Shown here: positions 45,057-54,182 of the stretch, in pieces
Numbering within the stretch: position 1 is the stretch's first letter
How the letters are laid out: each line of letters begins with the position of its first letter
Source of the DNA: Bradyrhizobium genosp. SA-3
GTDB taxonomy: Bacteria; Pseudomonadota; Alphaproteobacteria; Rhizobiales; Xanthobacteraceae
Direction of reading: 5' to 3'
NCBI RefSeq assembly: GCF_004212635.1
Contig: NZ_PSRT01000034.1
Location: 1-64,000 of the forward strand
Length of the DNA: 64,000 bases
Notes under the pieces: generated by a model
What the model saw: only the letters and a program-made list of their open reading frames with translations
Databases searched by the model: none
What the model was told of the DNA's origin: nothing
Position numbers and translations under genes: made by a program

Positions 45057-46933
45057 GCGCGGTCGTCGACATGCCCGAGGCGGTCACGCTCGGTGACGCG
45101 CGGGCGATCCGGGGACGCTGGCCGGAGCAGGTGCTGCGCTGGCTGGTGGAGATCCCGGCGGCGATCGCCGTGGTCGCCGAGGTGATCATCCTGTTCGCCG
45201 GCATCGTCGCACGCGGAGTCTTCCATCGGCCGATCGTCTGGTCGGACGAGCTCGCCTCGATCCTGTTCCTCTGGCTCGCCATGCTCGGCAGCGCCATCGC
45301 GGTGCAGCGCTCGGCGCATATGCGCCTGACTTTCTTCACCTCCCATTTGTCGCCACGCGCGGAGGCGTGGGCCTCGACGCTCGCAGCCGGCTCCGTCGCG
45401 CTGTTCCTGGCGATCATCCTGCATCCGGCGCTGGACTATGTGGAAGATCAGGCGTTCGTGGAGACGCCGGCGCTCGGCTGGTCGGGCGTGGTCCGCGCCG
45501 CGGCAATTCCGGTCGGCTGCGTCGTCGCGCTGGCCAGTATCTGCCTCATGCTGGTCAAGCGATCGGCGAAGGACCTGTTGGCCGTTGGAATGTTGTTTGC
45601 CGCGATCGCCGGCGCACTCTATTTCGCCGGGCCTTGGCTGAAGTCGCTCGGCAACTGGAACCTGCTGATCTTCTTCGTCGGGCTGCTCGGCTGCGCCGTG
45701 ATGGCGGGCGTGCCGATCGCGTTTTCCTTTTGCCTTGCGACCGTCGCTTTCCTGCTGACCACGACGCGCACCCCGTTGCTGGTCGTGGTCGGGCGGATCG
45801 ACGAAGGCATGAGCTCGCTGATCCTGCTCGCAGTGCCGCTGTTCGTGCTGCTGGGCCAATTGGTCGAGCAGACCGGCATGGCGCGGGTCATGGTCGCCTT
45901 CCTCGCCTCAGTGCTCGGCCATGTCCGCGGTGGGCTGTCCTATGTGATGCTCGGCGCCATGCTGCTGGTCTCGGGCATCTCCGGCTCCAAGACCGCCGAT
46001 ATGGCGGCGATCGCACCGGTGCTGTTTCCCGAAATGCGCAAGCGCGGCATGAAGGATGGCGAATTGGTTTCGCTGTTGGCGGCATCGGGCGCGATGAGCG
46101 AGACCATTCCGCCATCGATCGTGCTGATCGCGATCGCCTCCGTCACCGGCGTGTCGATCGCGGCTCTCTTCACCGCCGGCATCCTGCCGGGGATCGTGCT
46201 GGCGATCGTGCTTGCTTTCGTTGCGCGCTATCGGGCGGGCGCGGAGGAGAATGGCGCGGCCAAGGTCGCTCGCGCGCCGCTATCCGTGGTCGCAAGAACG
46301 TTCTGGGTGGCGCTGCCGGCGCTCGCCCTGCCGTTCCTGATCCGCAGCGCCGTGGTCGAGGGCGTTGCGACCGCGACCGAAGTCTCGACGATCGGCATCG
46401 CCTACTGCCTCGTGCTCGGCCTGATCATCTATCGCGGCAGTCTGACATGGAAGAATGTGCTGCCGATGCTGGTCCAGACCGCCTCGCTCTCCGGCTCGAT
46501 CTTGTTCATCGTGGGCGCCGCGAGCGCGATGGCCTGGGCGTTGGCGCAATCCGGCTTCTCGCATGATCTCGCCGCGCGCATGGCGGGCGTGCCAGGCGGC
46601 GCCTACGGCTTCCTGCTGATCTCGGTGCTAGCTTTCATCGTGCTTGGCAGCGTGCTGGAGGGCATCCCGGCCATCGTGCTGTTCGGCCCCCTGCTTTTTC
46701 CAGTGGCGGCGCAGTTCGGCATCCACGAGGTGCACTATGCGATGGTGGTGATCCTCGCCATGGGCCTCGGCCTGTTCGCGCCGCCGTTCGGCCTTTGCTA
46801 CTACGCCGCCTGCATCATCGGCAACGTGCCGCCGGATGCAGGCATGCGCCGGATCTGGATCTATCTCGCCTGGCTGTTCCTGGGCCTGTTGCTGATCACT
46901 TTCGTACCCTGGATATCCCTAGCGTTTCTATGA
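45053..46933 (+). CDS. TRAP transporter fused DctQ-DctM membrane protein
   Basis: The 626-residue protein joins the four-helix small subunit (about 25-190, with SDELASILFLWLAMLGSAIA) to the twelve-helix large subunit (about 205-626, with VPLFVLLGQLVEQTG, VSGISGSKTADMAAIAPV and SGAMSETIPPSIVLIAI). Fusions of this kind are known for sialic-acid and other TRAP systems. Sodium-driven uptake across the inner membrane together with the receptor. Starts four bases inside the receptor gene. Ligand unknown. Confidence 0.94.
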   Translation: MSAVVDMPEAVTLGDARAIRGRWPEQVLRWLVEIPAAIAVVAEVIILFAGIVARGVFHRPIVWSDELASILFLWLAMLGSAIAVQRSAHMRLTFFTSHLSPRAEAWASTLAAGSVALFLAIILHPALDYVEDQAFVETPALGWSGVVRAAAIPVGCVVALASICLMLVKRSAKDLLAVGMLFAAIAGALYFAGPWLKSLGNWNLLIFFVGLLGCAVMAGVPIAFSFCLATVAFLLTTTRTPLLVVVGRIDEGMSSLILLAVPLFVLLGQLVEQTGMARVMVAFLASVLGHVRGGLSYVMLGAMLLVSGISGSKTADMAAIAPVLFPEMRKRGMKDGELVSLLAASGAMSETIPPSIVLIAIASVTGVSIAALFTAGILPGIVLAIVLAFVARYRAGAEENGAAKVARAPLSVVARTFWVALPALALPFLIRSAVVEGVATATEVSTIGIAYCLVLGLIIYRGSLTWKNVLPMLVQTASLSGSILFIVGAASAMAWALAQSGFSHDLAARMAGVPGGAYGFLLISVLAFIVLGSVLEGIPAIVLFGPLLFPVAAQFGIHEVHYAMVVILAMGLGLFAPPFGLCYYAACIIGNVPPDAGMRRIWIYLAWLFLGLLLITFVPWISLAFL

Positions 46934-46949
46934 GATTGGCACGCCCCCT

Positions 46950-47147
46950 TCAGGTCGAAAGCTGCTTCTCGGCGATCGACAGCCATTCGGCCTGCGCCTT
47001 GCGCAGATATTTCGGCGCGCGCCGCATCTGGATCAGGAGCTCGTTGAAGACCATGCGCGCTTTGGCCGTGCGGCCGACCATCTGCAGCAAGTGCGGCCAT
47101 TGCTTCTGGAGATCGTCCAGCGTCGCGACGAGGGTCAGTCGTCTCAA
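46950..47147 (-). CDS. Candidate small protein, 65 residues
   Basis: The frame has GC-rich third positions from about LTLVATLDDLQKQWPHLL to the end KAQAEWLSIAEKQLST. Its helical, basic composition contrasts with the non-coding-like codons upstream. The best start is TTG at 47147, but an ATG occurs only inside the neighbouring receptor gene (47234). It may therefore be the remnant of a longer gene or a real short one with a poor start. No family recognised. Confidence 0.4.
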   Translation of the reverse strand: MRRLTLVATLDDLQKQWPHLLQMVGRTAKARMVFNELLIQMRRAPKYLRKAQAEWLSIAEKQLST

Positions 47148-47187
47148 ACGCGATGCAAGTTCATGAAATCGCAGCCGAATGCCGCTA

Positions 47188-48159
47188 TTACTTGGCGTCG
47201 TCCGCCAGCATCTTCCGGTACTTCTCGACGTCACGCGTCACGAGCTTTTGCAGCACCTCGGGCGTGTGCTCGTCGGGGTCGGGCGCAACGGTCGAGAGGT
47301 CGGCAAAGCGCTTCTTCACCGCGTCGGTTTCCACCGCCGTGCGCGCGGCGGCACTGAGCTTGGCGATCACCGCCGGCGGGGTGCCTTTGGGCGCGAACAG
47401 GCCGTTCCAGCCCTGCGCCTCGAATTCGGGCAGGCCGGCTTCGGCCGACGTCGGAAGATCCGGCAGCGTCGCGAGCCGCACCGTCGAGCCGACCACGAGC
47501 CCCTTCACCAGCTTCTCGTTGATCGACTGTGAGACGGACGCCGCCGCATCGCAGACGCCGTCGATCTGACTGCCGACCGCATCGGTCAGCGCGGGCGCGG
47601 CGCCGCGATAGCCGACCAGCGTCGCGTCGATCCCGGCGGCGGTGACGAAGCTCTTGCAGATCAGGTAATTCGAGGAGCCGACGCCGGCATGGCCAAGATT
47701 GATCCTGCCCGGATTGGCCTTGGCATAGGCGATGAACTCCTTCAGGTCCTTCGCCGGAAGATCCTTGCGCACGGCGATGATGCCGAACGTCTTCGCCACC
47801 ATGGCGATCGGCACGAACGAGTCCGGCGTGAACGGCAGTTTTGGATAGATCGTATAGGTCGCGGCATTGGTGCCGGCATTGCCGATCGCGATGGTGTAGC
47901 CGTCAGGCTCGGCACGAGAGGCGCGTGCCAGCGCGGTCGAACCGCCGGCGCCGGCGACGTTCTCGATCACGATGGTCTGGCCGAGCGCAATGCCCATCTG
48001 CTCGGCGACGGTCCGCGCGATCACGTCCGAGGTGCCGCCGGCCGCGAACGGCACGATCATGGTAACAGGACGTTTGGGATAATCCTGCGCGAACGCAGCG
48101 GTCGCGAACGACAGCGCCGCGAGCGCGGCGAGCGACCGCTTCAGCATGAACGAAATCAC
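47188..48159 (-). CDS. Tripartite tricarboxylate transporter (Bug) receptor
   Basis: The 323-residue exported receptor has a signal peptide ([20 protein letters not shown]) and the Bug-family marks: [56 protein letters not shown] and [15 protein letters not shown]. No TctA or TctB gene is in the window, as is common for the many orphan Bug receptors. The GTG at 48159 overlaps the purQ stop as GTGA. The ATG at 48147 is an alternative that gives a cleaner signal peptide. Ligand unknown. Confidence 0.9.
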   Translation of the reverse strand: MISFMLKRSLAALAALSFATAAFAQDYPKRPVTMIVPFAAGGTSDVIARTVAEQMGIALGQTIVIENVAGAGGSTALARASRAEPDGYTIAIGNAGTNAATYTIYPKLPFTPDSFVPIAMVAKTFGIIAVRKDLPAKDLKEFIAYAKANPGRINLGHAGVGSSNYLICKSFVTAAGIDATLVGYRGAAPALTDAVGSQIDGVCDAAASVSQSINEKLVKGLVVGSTVRLATLPDLPTSAEAGLPEFEAQGWNGLFAPKGTPPAVIAKLSAAARTAVETDAVKKRFADLSTVAPDPDEHTPEVLQKLVTRDVEKYRKMLADDAK

Positions 48160-48857
48160 GCGGCTTTTTCCAGATGCTGGACCAGACCGGCGAACAGGCC
48201 GCGGCCGTCGGTGCAGCCCATGATGTCTTCGACGTGGTTTTCCGGATGCGGCATCATGCCGAGCACGTTGCCCTTGTCGTTGACGATGCCGGCGATGGAA
48301 TGCGCCGCGCCGTTGATGTTGCTGTCATCGTCAACGACACCGTCGGCCGAGCAGTAGCGATAGAGCACCCGCCCCTCGCCTTCGAGCCGCTTGATGGTCT
48401 CTTCGTCCGCCTCGTAATTGCCCTCGCCGTGGGCGACCGGCACGCGGATCACCTGCCCGGCATTGTAGCCGCGGGTGAACGGCGTGTCGGAACGCTCGAC
48501 CCGCAGATGCACGTCGTGGCAGATGAATTTCAGCCGCGCATTGCGCATCAAGACGCCCGGCAAAAGGCCGGACTCGCAGAGGATCTGGAAACCGTTGCAG
48601 ACGCCGAGCACAAGGCCGCCCTTGGCTGCGTAGTCGCGCACCGCGTCCATCACCGGCGCCCGCGCCGCAATCGCGCCGCAGCGCAGGTAATCGCCATAGG
48701 AGAAGCCGCCCGGCACCACCACGAGATCGGTGCCCGCAGGCAGTGAGGTCTCGGCGTGCCACACCATTGCCGGCTCGCTGCCGGAGATCAGTCTCAAGGC
48801 ACGCGCCATGTCGCGCTCGCGATTGATTCCGGGAAAGACGAGGATGGCGGCTTTCAT
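48156..48857 (-). CDS. purQ: Phosphoribosylformylglycinamidine synthase, PurQ subunit
   Basis: Glutaminase subunit that passes ammonia to PurL. The 233-residue protein has the class I amidotransferase layout: [31 protein letters not shown], the nucleophile Cys in [10 protein letters not shown], and the His/Glu pair in [11 protein letters not shown]. Length is typical. It is on the same strand as purS and purC, but a CorA gene lies in the opposite direction between purS and purQ. Translationally coupled at its end to a TTT receptor gene. Certain. Confidence 0.97.
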   Translation of the reverse strand: MKAAILVFPGINRERDMARALRLISGSEPAMVWHAETSLPAGTDLVVVPGGFSYGDYLRCGAIAARAPVMDAVRDYAAKGGLVLGVCNGFQILCESGLLPGVLMRNARLKFICHDVHLRVERSDTPFTRGYNAGQVIRVPVAHGEGNYEADEETIKRLEGEGRVLYRYCSADGVVDDDSNINGAAHSIAGIVNDKGNVLGMMPHPENHVEDIMGCTDGRGLFAGLVQHLEKAA

Positions 48858-49025
48858 GGCTTAAGTTCCGACGGTGGCTGGAATCGGGGGGCACGGAGGG
48901 GCCAATTCGCCAAGAGACATAACCATTTGACGGGGATTTTACCAGTGCTAGCCTCGGCAAAGGGCCTTGTACACAGGCTCTGGCCGCACGCAGTCTGACC
49001 GCTCGATTTGCCCGGGATCGAAGCC

Positions 49026-50042
49026 ATGAATATCCCGTCGCTGCCCGCATCCCCCTCCGAGCCGGTGCCCACCGAGGGCGTCGTCGCTGCCGGCGCCTAT
49101 GTCGACGGCCGGCGCGTCGCCAATATCGCCATCAGCGAGGCCTCGAGCTGGCGGGCCAAGCCCGGCCATGTGGTCTGGATCGGCCTGCACGAGCCGGACA
49201 TGGCGCTGCTCGGCGCGGTGCAGAAGCAGTTCGATTTGCACGATCTCGCGATCGAGGACGCCAACCACGCCCATCAGCGGCCCAAGATCGAGCAGTACGG
49301 CGAGGCTCTGTTCATCGTCGCGCGCACCGCGCAACTGGTCGAAGGCCGGATCGCCTTCGGCGAGACGCACATTTTCGTTGGCGACGGCTATCTGGTCTCG
49401 GTGCGCCACGGCGCTTCGACGTCCTACGCGCCGGTGCGCGAACGCTGCGAAAGCTGCCCGCGGGCGCTCGCTCGCGGCGAGGACTACATCCTCTATGCCA
49501 TTCTCGATTTCATCGTCGACAATTACTCGCCCGTGCTGGAGAGCATTCACGAAGAGATCGAGGAGATCGAGGACGACGTGCTCGCGCACGCGATCACCAA
49601 GGCGCAGATCGAGCGGCTCTATATGCTGCGCCGCGACCTCCTGCGGCTCCGCAACGCGATCGGACCGCTGGTGGAGGTCTGCCGCCGGCTGGAGCATGAC
49701 GAGCTGTCGATGGTGCGGCAGGCCATGCAGCCACTGTTCCGCGACGTCACCGACCACGTCCGCAACATCCAGGAGCGGATCGATTCCATGCGCGAGGTGC
49801 TGGCCTTCGCTTTCGAAGCGAGCCTGCTGGTCGGCCAGGCCCAGGAGACCGCGGTCTCCAAGAAGCTCGCTTCCTGGCTCGCGATCATCGCGATCCCGAC
49901 CGCGCTCGCCGGCATCTACGGCATGAACTTCAAGCACATGCCGGAGCTGGAATGGGAGTACGGCTATTACATGCTGCTCGGCGTGATGCTGGCGGCGTGC
50001 GTCGCGCTGTACTGGCGTTTTCGGCGTGCAGGGTGGCTGTAA
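49026..50042 (+). CDS. CorA-family divalent cation transporter
   Basis: The 338-residue protein has a large acidic cytoplasmic domain with long helices (EIEEIEDDVLAHAITKAQ) and two C-terminal membrane helices joined by the selectivity motif GMN in LAGIYGMNFKHMPE. It is a pentameric Mg2+/Co2+ or Zn2+ channel or exporter of the CorA/ZntB group. The ATG at 49026 is chosen; a TTG at 49008 is possible. It sits in the purS-purQ gap on the opposite strand, one of the inserts in the pur cluster. Confidence 0.92.
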   Translation: MNIPSLPASPSEPVPTEGVVAAGAYVDGRRVANIAISEASSWRAKPGHVVWIGLHEPDMALLGAVQKQFDLHDLAIEDANHAHQRPKIEQYGEALFIVARTAQLVEGRIAFGETHIFVGDGYLVSVRHGASTSYAPVRERCESCPRALARGEDYILYAILDFIVDNYSPVLESIHEEIEEIEDDVLAHAITKAQIERLYMLRRDLLRLRNAIGPLVEVCRRLEHDELSMVRQAMQPLFRDVTDHVRNIQERIDSMREVLAFAFEASLLVGQAQETAVSKKLASWLAIIAIPTALAGIYGMNFKHMPELEWEYGYYMLLGVMLAACVALYWRFRRAGWL

Positions 50043-50055
50043 GCCGCCCCGCGCG

Positions 50056-50295
50056 TCAGACGATCTCGACCCGATAATTCTCGATCACGGTATTCGCCAA
50101 GAGCTTATCGGCGGCTTCCTTCAGTGCGACTTCCGCCTTGGCCTTGTCGGCGCCGGCGAGCTCGATGTCGAACACCTTGCCCTGGCGGACGCTGGCGACG
50201 CCGTCGACGCCGAGCGACTTCAGCGCGCCTTCGATGGCCTTGCCTTGCGGATCGAGGATGCCCGTCTTCAGGGTAACGGTGACACGTGCCTTCAC
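50056..50295 (-). CDS. purS: Phosphoribosylformylglycinamidine synthase, PurS subunit
   Basis: Small subunit that bridges PurL and PurQ. The 79-residue protein matches in length and pattern: MKARVTVTLKTGILDPQGKA, IEGALKSLGVDGVASVRQGK and the final strand. It begins 15 bases after the purC stop, so the two are one operon, as in most Alphaproteobacteria. It converges on corA. Confidence 0.96.
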   Translation of the reverse strand: MKARVTVTLKTGILDPQGKAIEGALKSLGVDGVASVRQGKVFDIELAGADKAKAEVALKEAADKLLANTVIENYRVEIV

Positions 50296-50310
50296 GTCAA
50301 AGATCCTCTC

Positions 50311-51078
50311 TCAGCTCTTCACCAGCACCGGGCCGGAGCCCTGCGGACGCTCGTTCTCCATGAGGATGCCGAGGCGCTTTGCGACTTCGGTATAGGCCTC
50401 GAGCAGGCCACCGAGATCCCTGCGGAAGCGGTCCTTGTCGAGCTTCTCGTTCGACTTGATGTCCCACAGACGGCAGGAGTCCGGCGAGATCTCGTCGGCG
50501 ACGATGATCCGCATCATCTCGTTCTCGAACAGGCGGCCGCACTCCATCTTGAAGTCGACGAGACGGATGCCGATGCCGAGGAAGAGGCCGGTGAGGAAGT
50601 CGTTGACGCGGATGGCGAGCGCCATGATGTCATCGATCTCCTGCGGCGTCGCCCAGCCGAAGGCCGTGATGTGCTCTTCCGACACCATGGGGTCGTTGAG
50701 CTGGTCGTTCTTGTAGTAGAATTCGATGATCGAGCGCGGCAGCTGGGTGCCCTCCTCGATGCCGAGGCGCTGCGACAGCGAGCCGGCGGCAACGTTCCGC
50801 ACCACCACCTCCAGCGGCACGATCTCGACCTCGCGAATCAACTGCTCGCGCATGTTGAGGCGGCGGATGAAATGGGTCGGCACCCCGATGTCGTTGAGGT
50901 GCTGAAACAGGTACTCCGAGATCCGGTTGTTGAGGACACCCTTGCCCTCGATCACCTGATGCTTTTTCGCATTGAATGCGGTGGCGTCGTCCTTGAAGTG
51001 CTGGATCAGGGTACCGGGCTCCGGGCCTTCATAGAGAACCTTTGCCTTGCCTTCATAAATGCGACGCCGACGGCTCAT
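50311..51078 (-). CDS. purC: Phosphoribosylaminoimidazole-succinocarboxamide synthase
   Basis: SAICAR synthase, which adds aspartate to CAIR with ATP. The 255-residue protein starts [18 protein letters not shown] and shows the family signatures [32 protein letters not shown] and [13 protein letters not shown]. The chosen ATG at 51078 matches homologues; the frame is open to 51210 and an ATG at 51108 is possible, so the true start is not fully certain. Leads the minus-strand pur series and is divergent from the zeta-type gene. Confidence 0.96.
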   Translation of the reverse strand: MSRRRRIYEGKAKVLYEGPEPGTLIQHFKDDATAFNAKKHQVIEGKGVLNNRISEYLFQHLNDIGVPTHFIRRLNMREQLIREVEIVPLEVVVRNVAAGSLSQRLGIEEGTQLPRSIIEFYYKNDQLNDPMVSEEHITAFGWATPQEIDDIMALAIRVNDFLTGLFLGIGIRLVDFKMECGRLFENEMMRIIVADEISPDSCRLWDIKSNEKLDKDRFRRDLGGLLEAYTEVAKRLGILMENERPQGSGPVLVKS

Positions 51079-51397
51079 TGGGATGTACCGTGTTTTGTTG
51101 AAATCCATGAATTTGGTGTGCTCCGGTTGACTAGGATTAGGACCCACAGCGGAGCTGCCGTGAACGGCTGGGAACCCGTCTCGAATCCTTGGAAACAGAA
51201 CGGGAACCAAGCCTTAGGCAACCTATCCGATTGGCTGTCCAAGCACAATCGATCCGGCCGTCCGGCACCAACTTATACCGTCTTGCCTGCGGCTTAACGG
51301 CCCGTTGTTTTGCCTATTTCTGCTCTCTATGTAGGCATGCAGCCGGGTCGCCGCAACGGAAGGCTCCCGCTCCATTCAGAGGGATTTGGAACAAAGC
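51079..51397. other. Divergent intergenic region purC / DUF1476 gene
   Basis: About 320 bases. No additional gene seen. It should contain the promoters of purC (leftward) and the zeta-type gene (rightward). The frame of purC is open through half of it, but codon use looks non-coding. No riboswitch-like structure recognised. Confidence 0.4.
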
Positions 51398-51721
51398 ATG
51401 AGCGAGTTCGACAAGCGCGAGGAAGGTTTCGAGAAGAAATTCGCCCTCGACGAGGAGCAGAAATTCAAGGCGGAGGCCCGCCGCAACCGGCTGCTCGGCC
51501 TGTGGGCGGCCGAACAGCTCGGCATCACCGGTGACGCCGCCACCGCCTATGCCAAGGAGGTGGTCGCGGCCGATTTCGAGGAGGCCGGCGATGGCGACGT
51601 CCTGCGCAAGGTCATGGCCGATTTCGCCGCCAAGAAGGTCGCCGTCACCGAGCAGGCGATTCGCGCCAAGATGAGCGAGTTGATCGCGGTGGCGGCCGCC
51701 GAGGTGAAGGCCGGGAAGTAA
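51398..51721 (+). CDS. DUF1476 protein, ATP synthase zeta-subunit type
   Basis: The 107-residue helical protein begins MSEFDKREEGFEKKFALDEE, the pattern of alphaproteobacterial DUF1476 proteins. The Paracoccus member is the zeta subunit, a natural inhibitor of the F1-ATPase whose N-terminal helix inserts in the enzyme. RNRLLGLWAAEQLGI and the two C-terminal helices fit the same four-helix fold. In rhizobia inhibition is reported to be weaker, so the regulatory role here is inference. Monocistronic. Confidence 0.92.
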   Translation: MSEFDKREEGFEKKFALDEEQKFKAEARRNRLLGLWAAEQLGITGDAATAYAKEVVAADFEEAGDGDVLRKVMADFAAKKVAVTEQAIRAKMSELIAVAAAEVKAGK

Positions 51722-51726
51722 CTGAT

Positions 51727-52701
51727 TCAGGCGAGGCGCCGGCGCACAATTCCCTTGCGCGCCGGCGACCGCTTTCTGGCGTCCCGCATGGTCGAGACAT
51801 CCGGCCCGGCATAGTTGCGGCGGATGGTCTCGAGCAGGCGATCGGCGGCCGCGCTCAGAAAGCCGCCACGACGCGTGACAAGGACGATGTCCTGGTTCGC
51901 GGCAAGATCGCCCACGGCGATCGTCGCGATCGAGGCCGCACGCAGCTCCTCCGCGACGTGGCTTCTCGCCAGGAGTGCAAGGCCAAAGCCCGATTCCACG
52001 AGCCGCTTCTGCGCGGTGAGGCTGTCCACGGCCGTCCACTCGATTGCGCCGAGTCCCTGCGTCAGAAACAGCGCGAACACGTGAGCGGCGGCGATCTCGC
52101 GACGCCCGCGAGTCTCCGGGAATGCGATCCAGCGCTCGCCGCGCAGCTCGGCGAGGCGCTTCACGCGCTTTCCGGCCAGAGGATGGTCGGGCGCACAGAC
52201 GACCTGCAACGCCTCGCTCAGCACCTGCTCGCAGGCGAGATCGCCGGAGCGGTCGGTGTTGTAGCGCAGGCCGATCGTGGCCTCGCCGCGCCGGATGAGA
52301 TCGCTGACCTCCGCGCTGGTCGCTGTCTGCAGCGCCAGCGTGACGGCGGGATTTTCCCTGGCAAACCGCTTCATGATGGTCGAGAGGCGGCCATCGGCCA
52401 GCGTGCCTGTGACGGCCAGCGATACCGGCCCCGAATTCCGCTTGGTCAATGCGCGGATCGCCTGTTCGGCGTCCTGCGCCGCGGCAACCGCGCGCTCGGC
52501 ATAGGGGATCAGCACGCGCCCGGCATCGCTGAGCCGGGTGCGGCCTGCCACCCGGTCGAACAGGGGCACGCCGAGCTCCTGCTCCAAGAGGGCGATACGG
52601 CGCGAAATCGCCGGCTGCGAACGATGCAGGAACTTTGCGGCATTCGAGATCCCGCCCCTGCGATGCACCGCCAGGAAGGTGTTGAGGGCATCACTGTCCA
52701 T
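51727..52701 (-). CDS. LysR-family transcriptional regulator
   Basis: The 324-residue protein has an N-terminal winged helix (FLAVHRRGGISNAAKFLHRSQPAISRRIALLE over two helices) and a substrate-binding domain of CysL/CbbR type. The C-terminus is strongly basic (RKRSPARKGIVRRRLA). The ATG at 52701 has GAGG upstream. It diverges from the PEP-mutase/isocitrate-lyase-family gene at 52806, 104 bases away, the standard layout for a LysR protein and its target. Inducer unknown. Confidence 0.93.
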   Translation of the reverse strand: MDSDALNTFLAVHRRGGISNAAKFLHRSQPAISRRIALLEQELGVPLFDRVAGRTRLSDAGRVLIPYAERAVAAAQDAEQAIRALTKRNSGPVSLAVTGTLADGRLSTIMKRFARENPAVTLALQTATSAEVSDLIRRGEATIGLRYNTDRSGDLACEQVLSEALQVVCAPDHPLAGKRVKRLAELRGERWIAFPETRGRREIAAAHVFALFLTQGLGAIEWTAVDSLTAQKRLVESGFGLALLARSHVAEELRAASIATIAVGDLAANQDIVLVTRRGGFLSAAADRLLETIRRNYAGPDVSTMRDARKRSPARKGIVRRRLA

Positions 52702-52805
52702 CGCGACCTCATGCAAAAAACTGATGATCACTGAAGGAATAACAAATTTGGCGGATGACGGAAACGCTCCTAAGGCTGCTTGGACGAACAACACGGAGAC
52801 GAGCC

Positions 52806-53633
52806 ATGACGAGCCAGCTGGACAAGGCGACGGCGTTTCGCGCACTGCACGAGCGCGCCGGCGCTTTCATCATTCCCAATCCCTGGGATGCCGGTACGGC
52901 CAAGCTGCTCGCGGCGATGGGCTTCGAGGCCCTGGCGACCACGAGCCTCGGGGTGGCCAACATGCTCGGCAGCGGCGGCGTCAGTCTCGACGTCATCCTC
53001 GCCAACGTGCGCGCGATCGTCGAAGCCACCGACCTGCCGGTCAGCGTGGACCTCGAGAATTGCGGCGCAGATGAGCCGAAGCGTGCCGCCCAAGCGATTC
53101 AGCGCGCCGCCGAGGCTGGCACGGTCGGAGGTTCGATCGAGGATTTCAGCGGCGACCGTGATCGTCCCATCTACGACTTCTCCCACGCCGTCGAGCGCGT
53201 CCAGGCCGCGGTCGAAGTGGCGCGCGCGCTGCCAATTCCGTTCACGTTGACCGCGCGGGCCGAGAACTTCCTGCACGGCCGCAAGGACATCGACGACACA
53301 ATTCGCCGCCTGCAGGCCTTCGAGGCCGCGGGTGCCGATGTCCTGTATGCGCCGGGCCTATACGATCTCGCCACGATCCGGACCGTCGTCGCCTCGCTCG
53401 GCAAGCCGTTCAACCACGTGATGGGCTTTGCCGACCCGACGCTGACAGTCGGGCAATTGTCCGCCGCCGGCGTCAAGCGCATCAGCGTCGGCGGGGCCAT
53501 GTCACGCTACGCGCTCGCCGCGTTCCTGAACTGCGCACGCGAGATGAAGGACAAGGGATCCTTCACCTATATTCGCGACATGGCGCCCGTCGGCGAGCTG
53601 CGCGCCGCCTTCGCCGCGGTCACTCCTCCTTAA
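52806..53633 (+). CDS. Isocitrate lyase/phosphoenolpyruvate mutase family enzyme
   Basis: The 275-residue TIM barrel resembles the PEP-mutase branch: FIIPNPWDAGTAKLLAAMGF, LPVSVDLENCG, GGSIEDFSGD (catalytic acidic residues) and LTARAENFLHG. The isocitrate-lyase cysteine motif KKCGH is absent, so it is more like oxaloacetate decarboxylase, methylisocitrate lyase or PEP mutase homologues. GGAGA precedes the ATG. Its 3' end overlaps the 3' end of cynS by 14 bases. Probably regulated by the divergent LysR gene. Reaction unknown. Confidence 0.85.
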   Translation: MTSQLDKATAFRALHERAGAFIIPNPWDAGTAKLLAAMGFEALATTSLGVANMLGSGGVSLDVILANVRAIVEATDLPVSVDLENCGADEPKRAAQAIQRAAEAGTVGGSIEDFSGDRDRPIYDFSHAVERVQAAVEVARALPIPFTLTARAENFLHGRKDIDDTIRRLQAFEAAGADVLYAPGLYDLATIRTVVASLGKPFNHVMGFADPTLTVGQLSAAGVKRISVGGAMSRYALAAFLNCAREMKDKGSFTYIRDMAPVGELRAAFAAVTPP

Positions 53634-54108
53634 AGCCGTACTCCGGCACGTTGCCGCTGGCACCGTAATATTTGTACGGCAGGAACTTGCCGCTCATGGT
53701 GATCTTGACGCGGTCGCCCTTCGGGTTGGCGACGCGCTCGATGCCCATGTCGAAGTCGATCGCCGACATGATGCCGTCGCCGAACTCTTCCTCGATCAGC
53801 GCCTTCCAGGCCGGGCCGTTCACCATCACCATCTCGTAGAAGCGGTAGATCAGCGGATCGGTCGGCGGCATCGGCGTGCCGGTGCCGCGCATCGGCACCT
53901 CGTTGAGCATGGCAACTTCCGCCTTCGACAGGCCGAACAGCTCGCCGGCATTGGCGGCCTGCGGCTTGGTCAATTTCATCTGACCGAGGATCGCGCCAAC
54001 GATCAGCACCTCGGAATAGCCGCCAATCTTGTCGCAGATGTGTTTCCAGCTCCAGCCCTTCTCGCGCTTGATGTCGAGCAGCTTTTCGGTGAGGTCTTCG
54101 CGTTTCAT
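53620..54108 (-). CDS. cynS: Cyanate hydratase (cyanase)
   Basis: Converts cyanate and bicarbonate to ammonia and CO2. The 162-residue protein has an N-terminal helical DNA-binding-like domain and the cyanase core: catalytic Arg89 and Glu92 in YRFYEMV and Ser115 in GIMSAIDFD. These correspond to E. coli Arg96, Glu99 and Ser122 with a constant offset of seven. It is the last gene behind the ABC importer on the minus strand, separated by a repeat. So cyanate uptake and breakdown are encoded together, feeding nitrogen as ammonia. Confidence 0.97.
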   Translation of the reverse strand: MKREDLTEKLLDIKREKGWSWKHICDKIGGYSEVLIVGAILGQMKLTKPQAANAGELFGLSKAEVAMLNEVPMRGTGTPMPPTDPLIYRFYEMVMVNGPAWKALIEEEFGDGIMSAIDFDMGIERVANPKGDRVKITMSGKFLPYKYYGASGNVPEYGFKEE

Positions 54109-54129
54109 GTCAGGGTCTCCTCTTCAAAA

Positions 54130-54172
54130 GCATGATCCGGAAAAGTGTGAAGCGGTTTTCCGTAGATCATGC
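54130..54172. repeat. Short palindromic repeat between the ABC ATPase gene and cynS
   Basis: GCATGATC (54130-54137) and GATCATGC (54165-54172) are exact inverted ends. Inside, CGGAAAA pairs with TTTTCCG around a short loop. This CATGATC-ended element is frequent in bradyrhizobial intergenic DNA. It lies within the likely cyn operon. Confidence 0.75.
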
Positions 54173-54182
54173 GTCTATAAAA

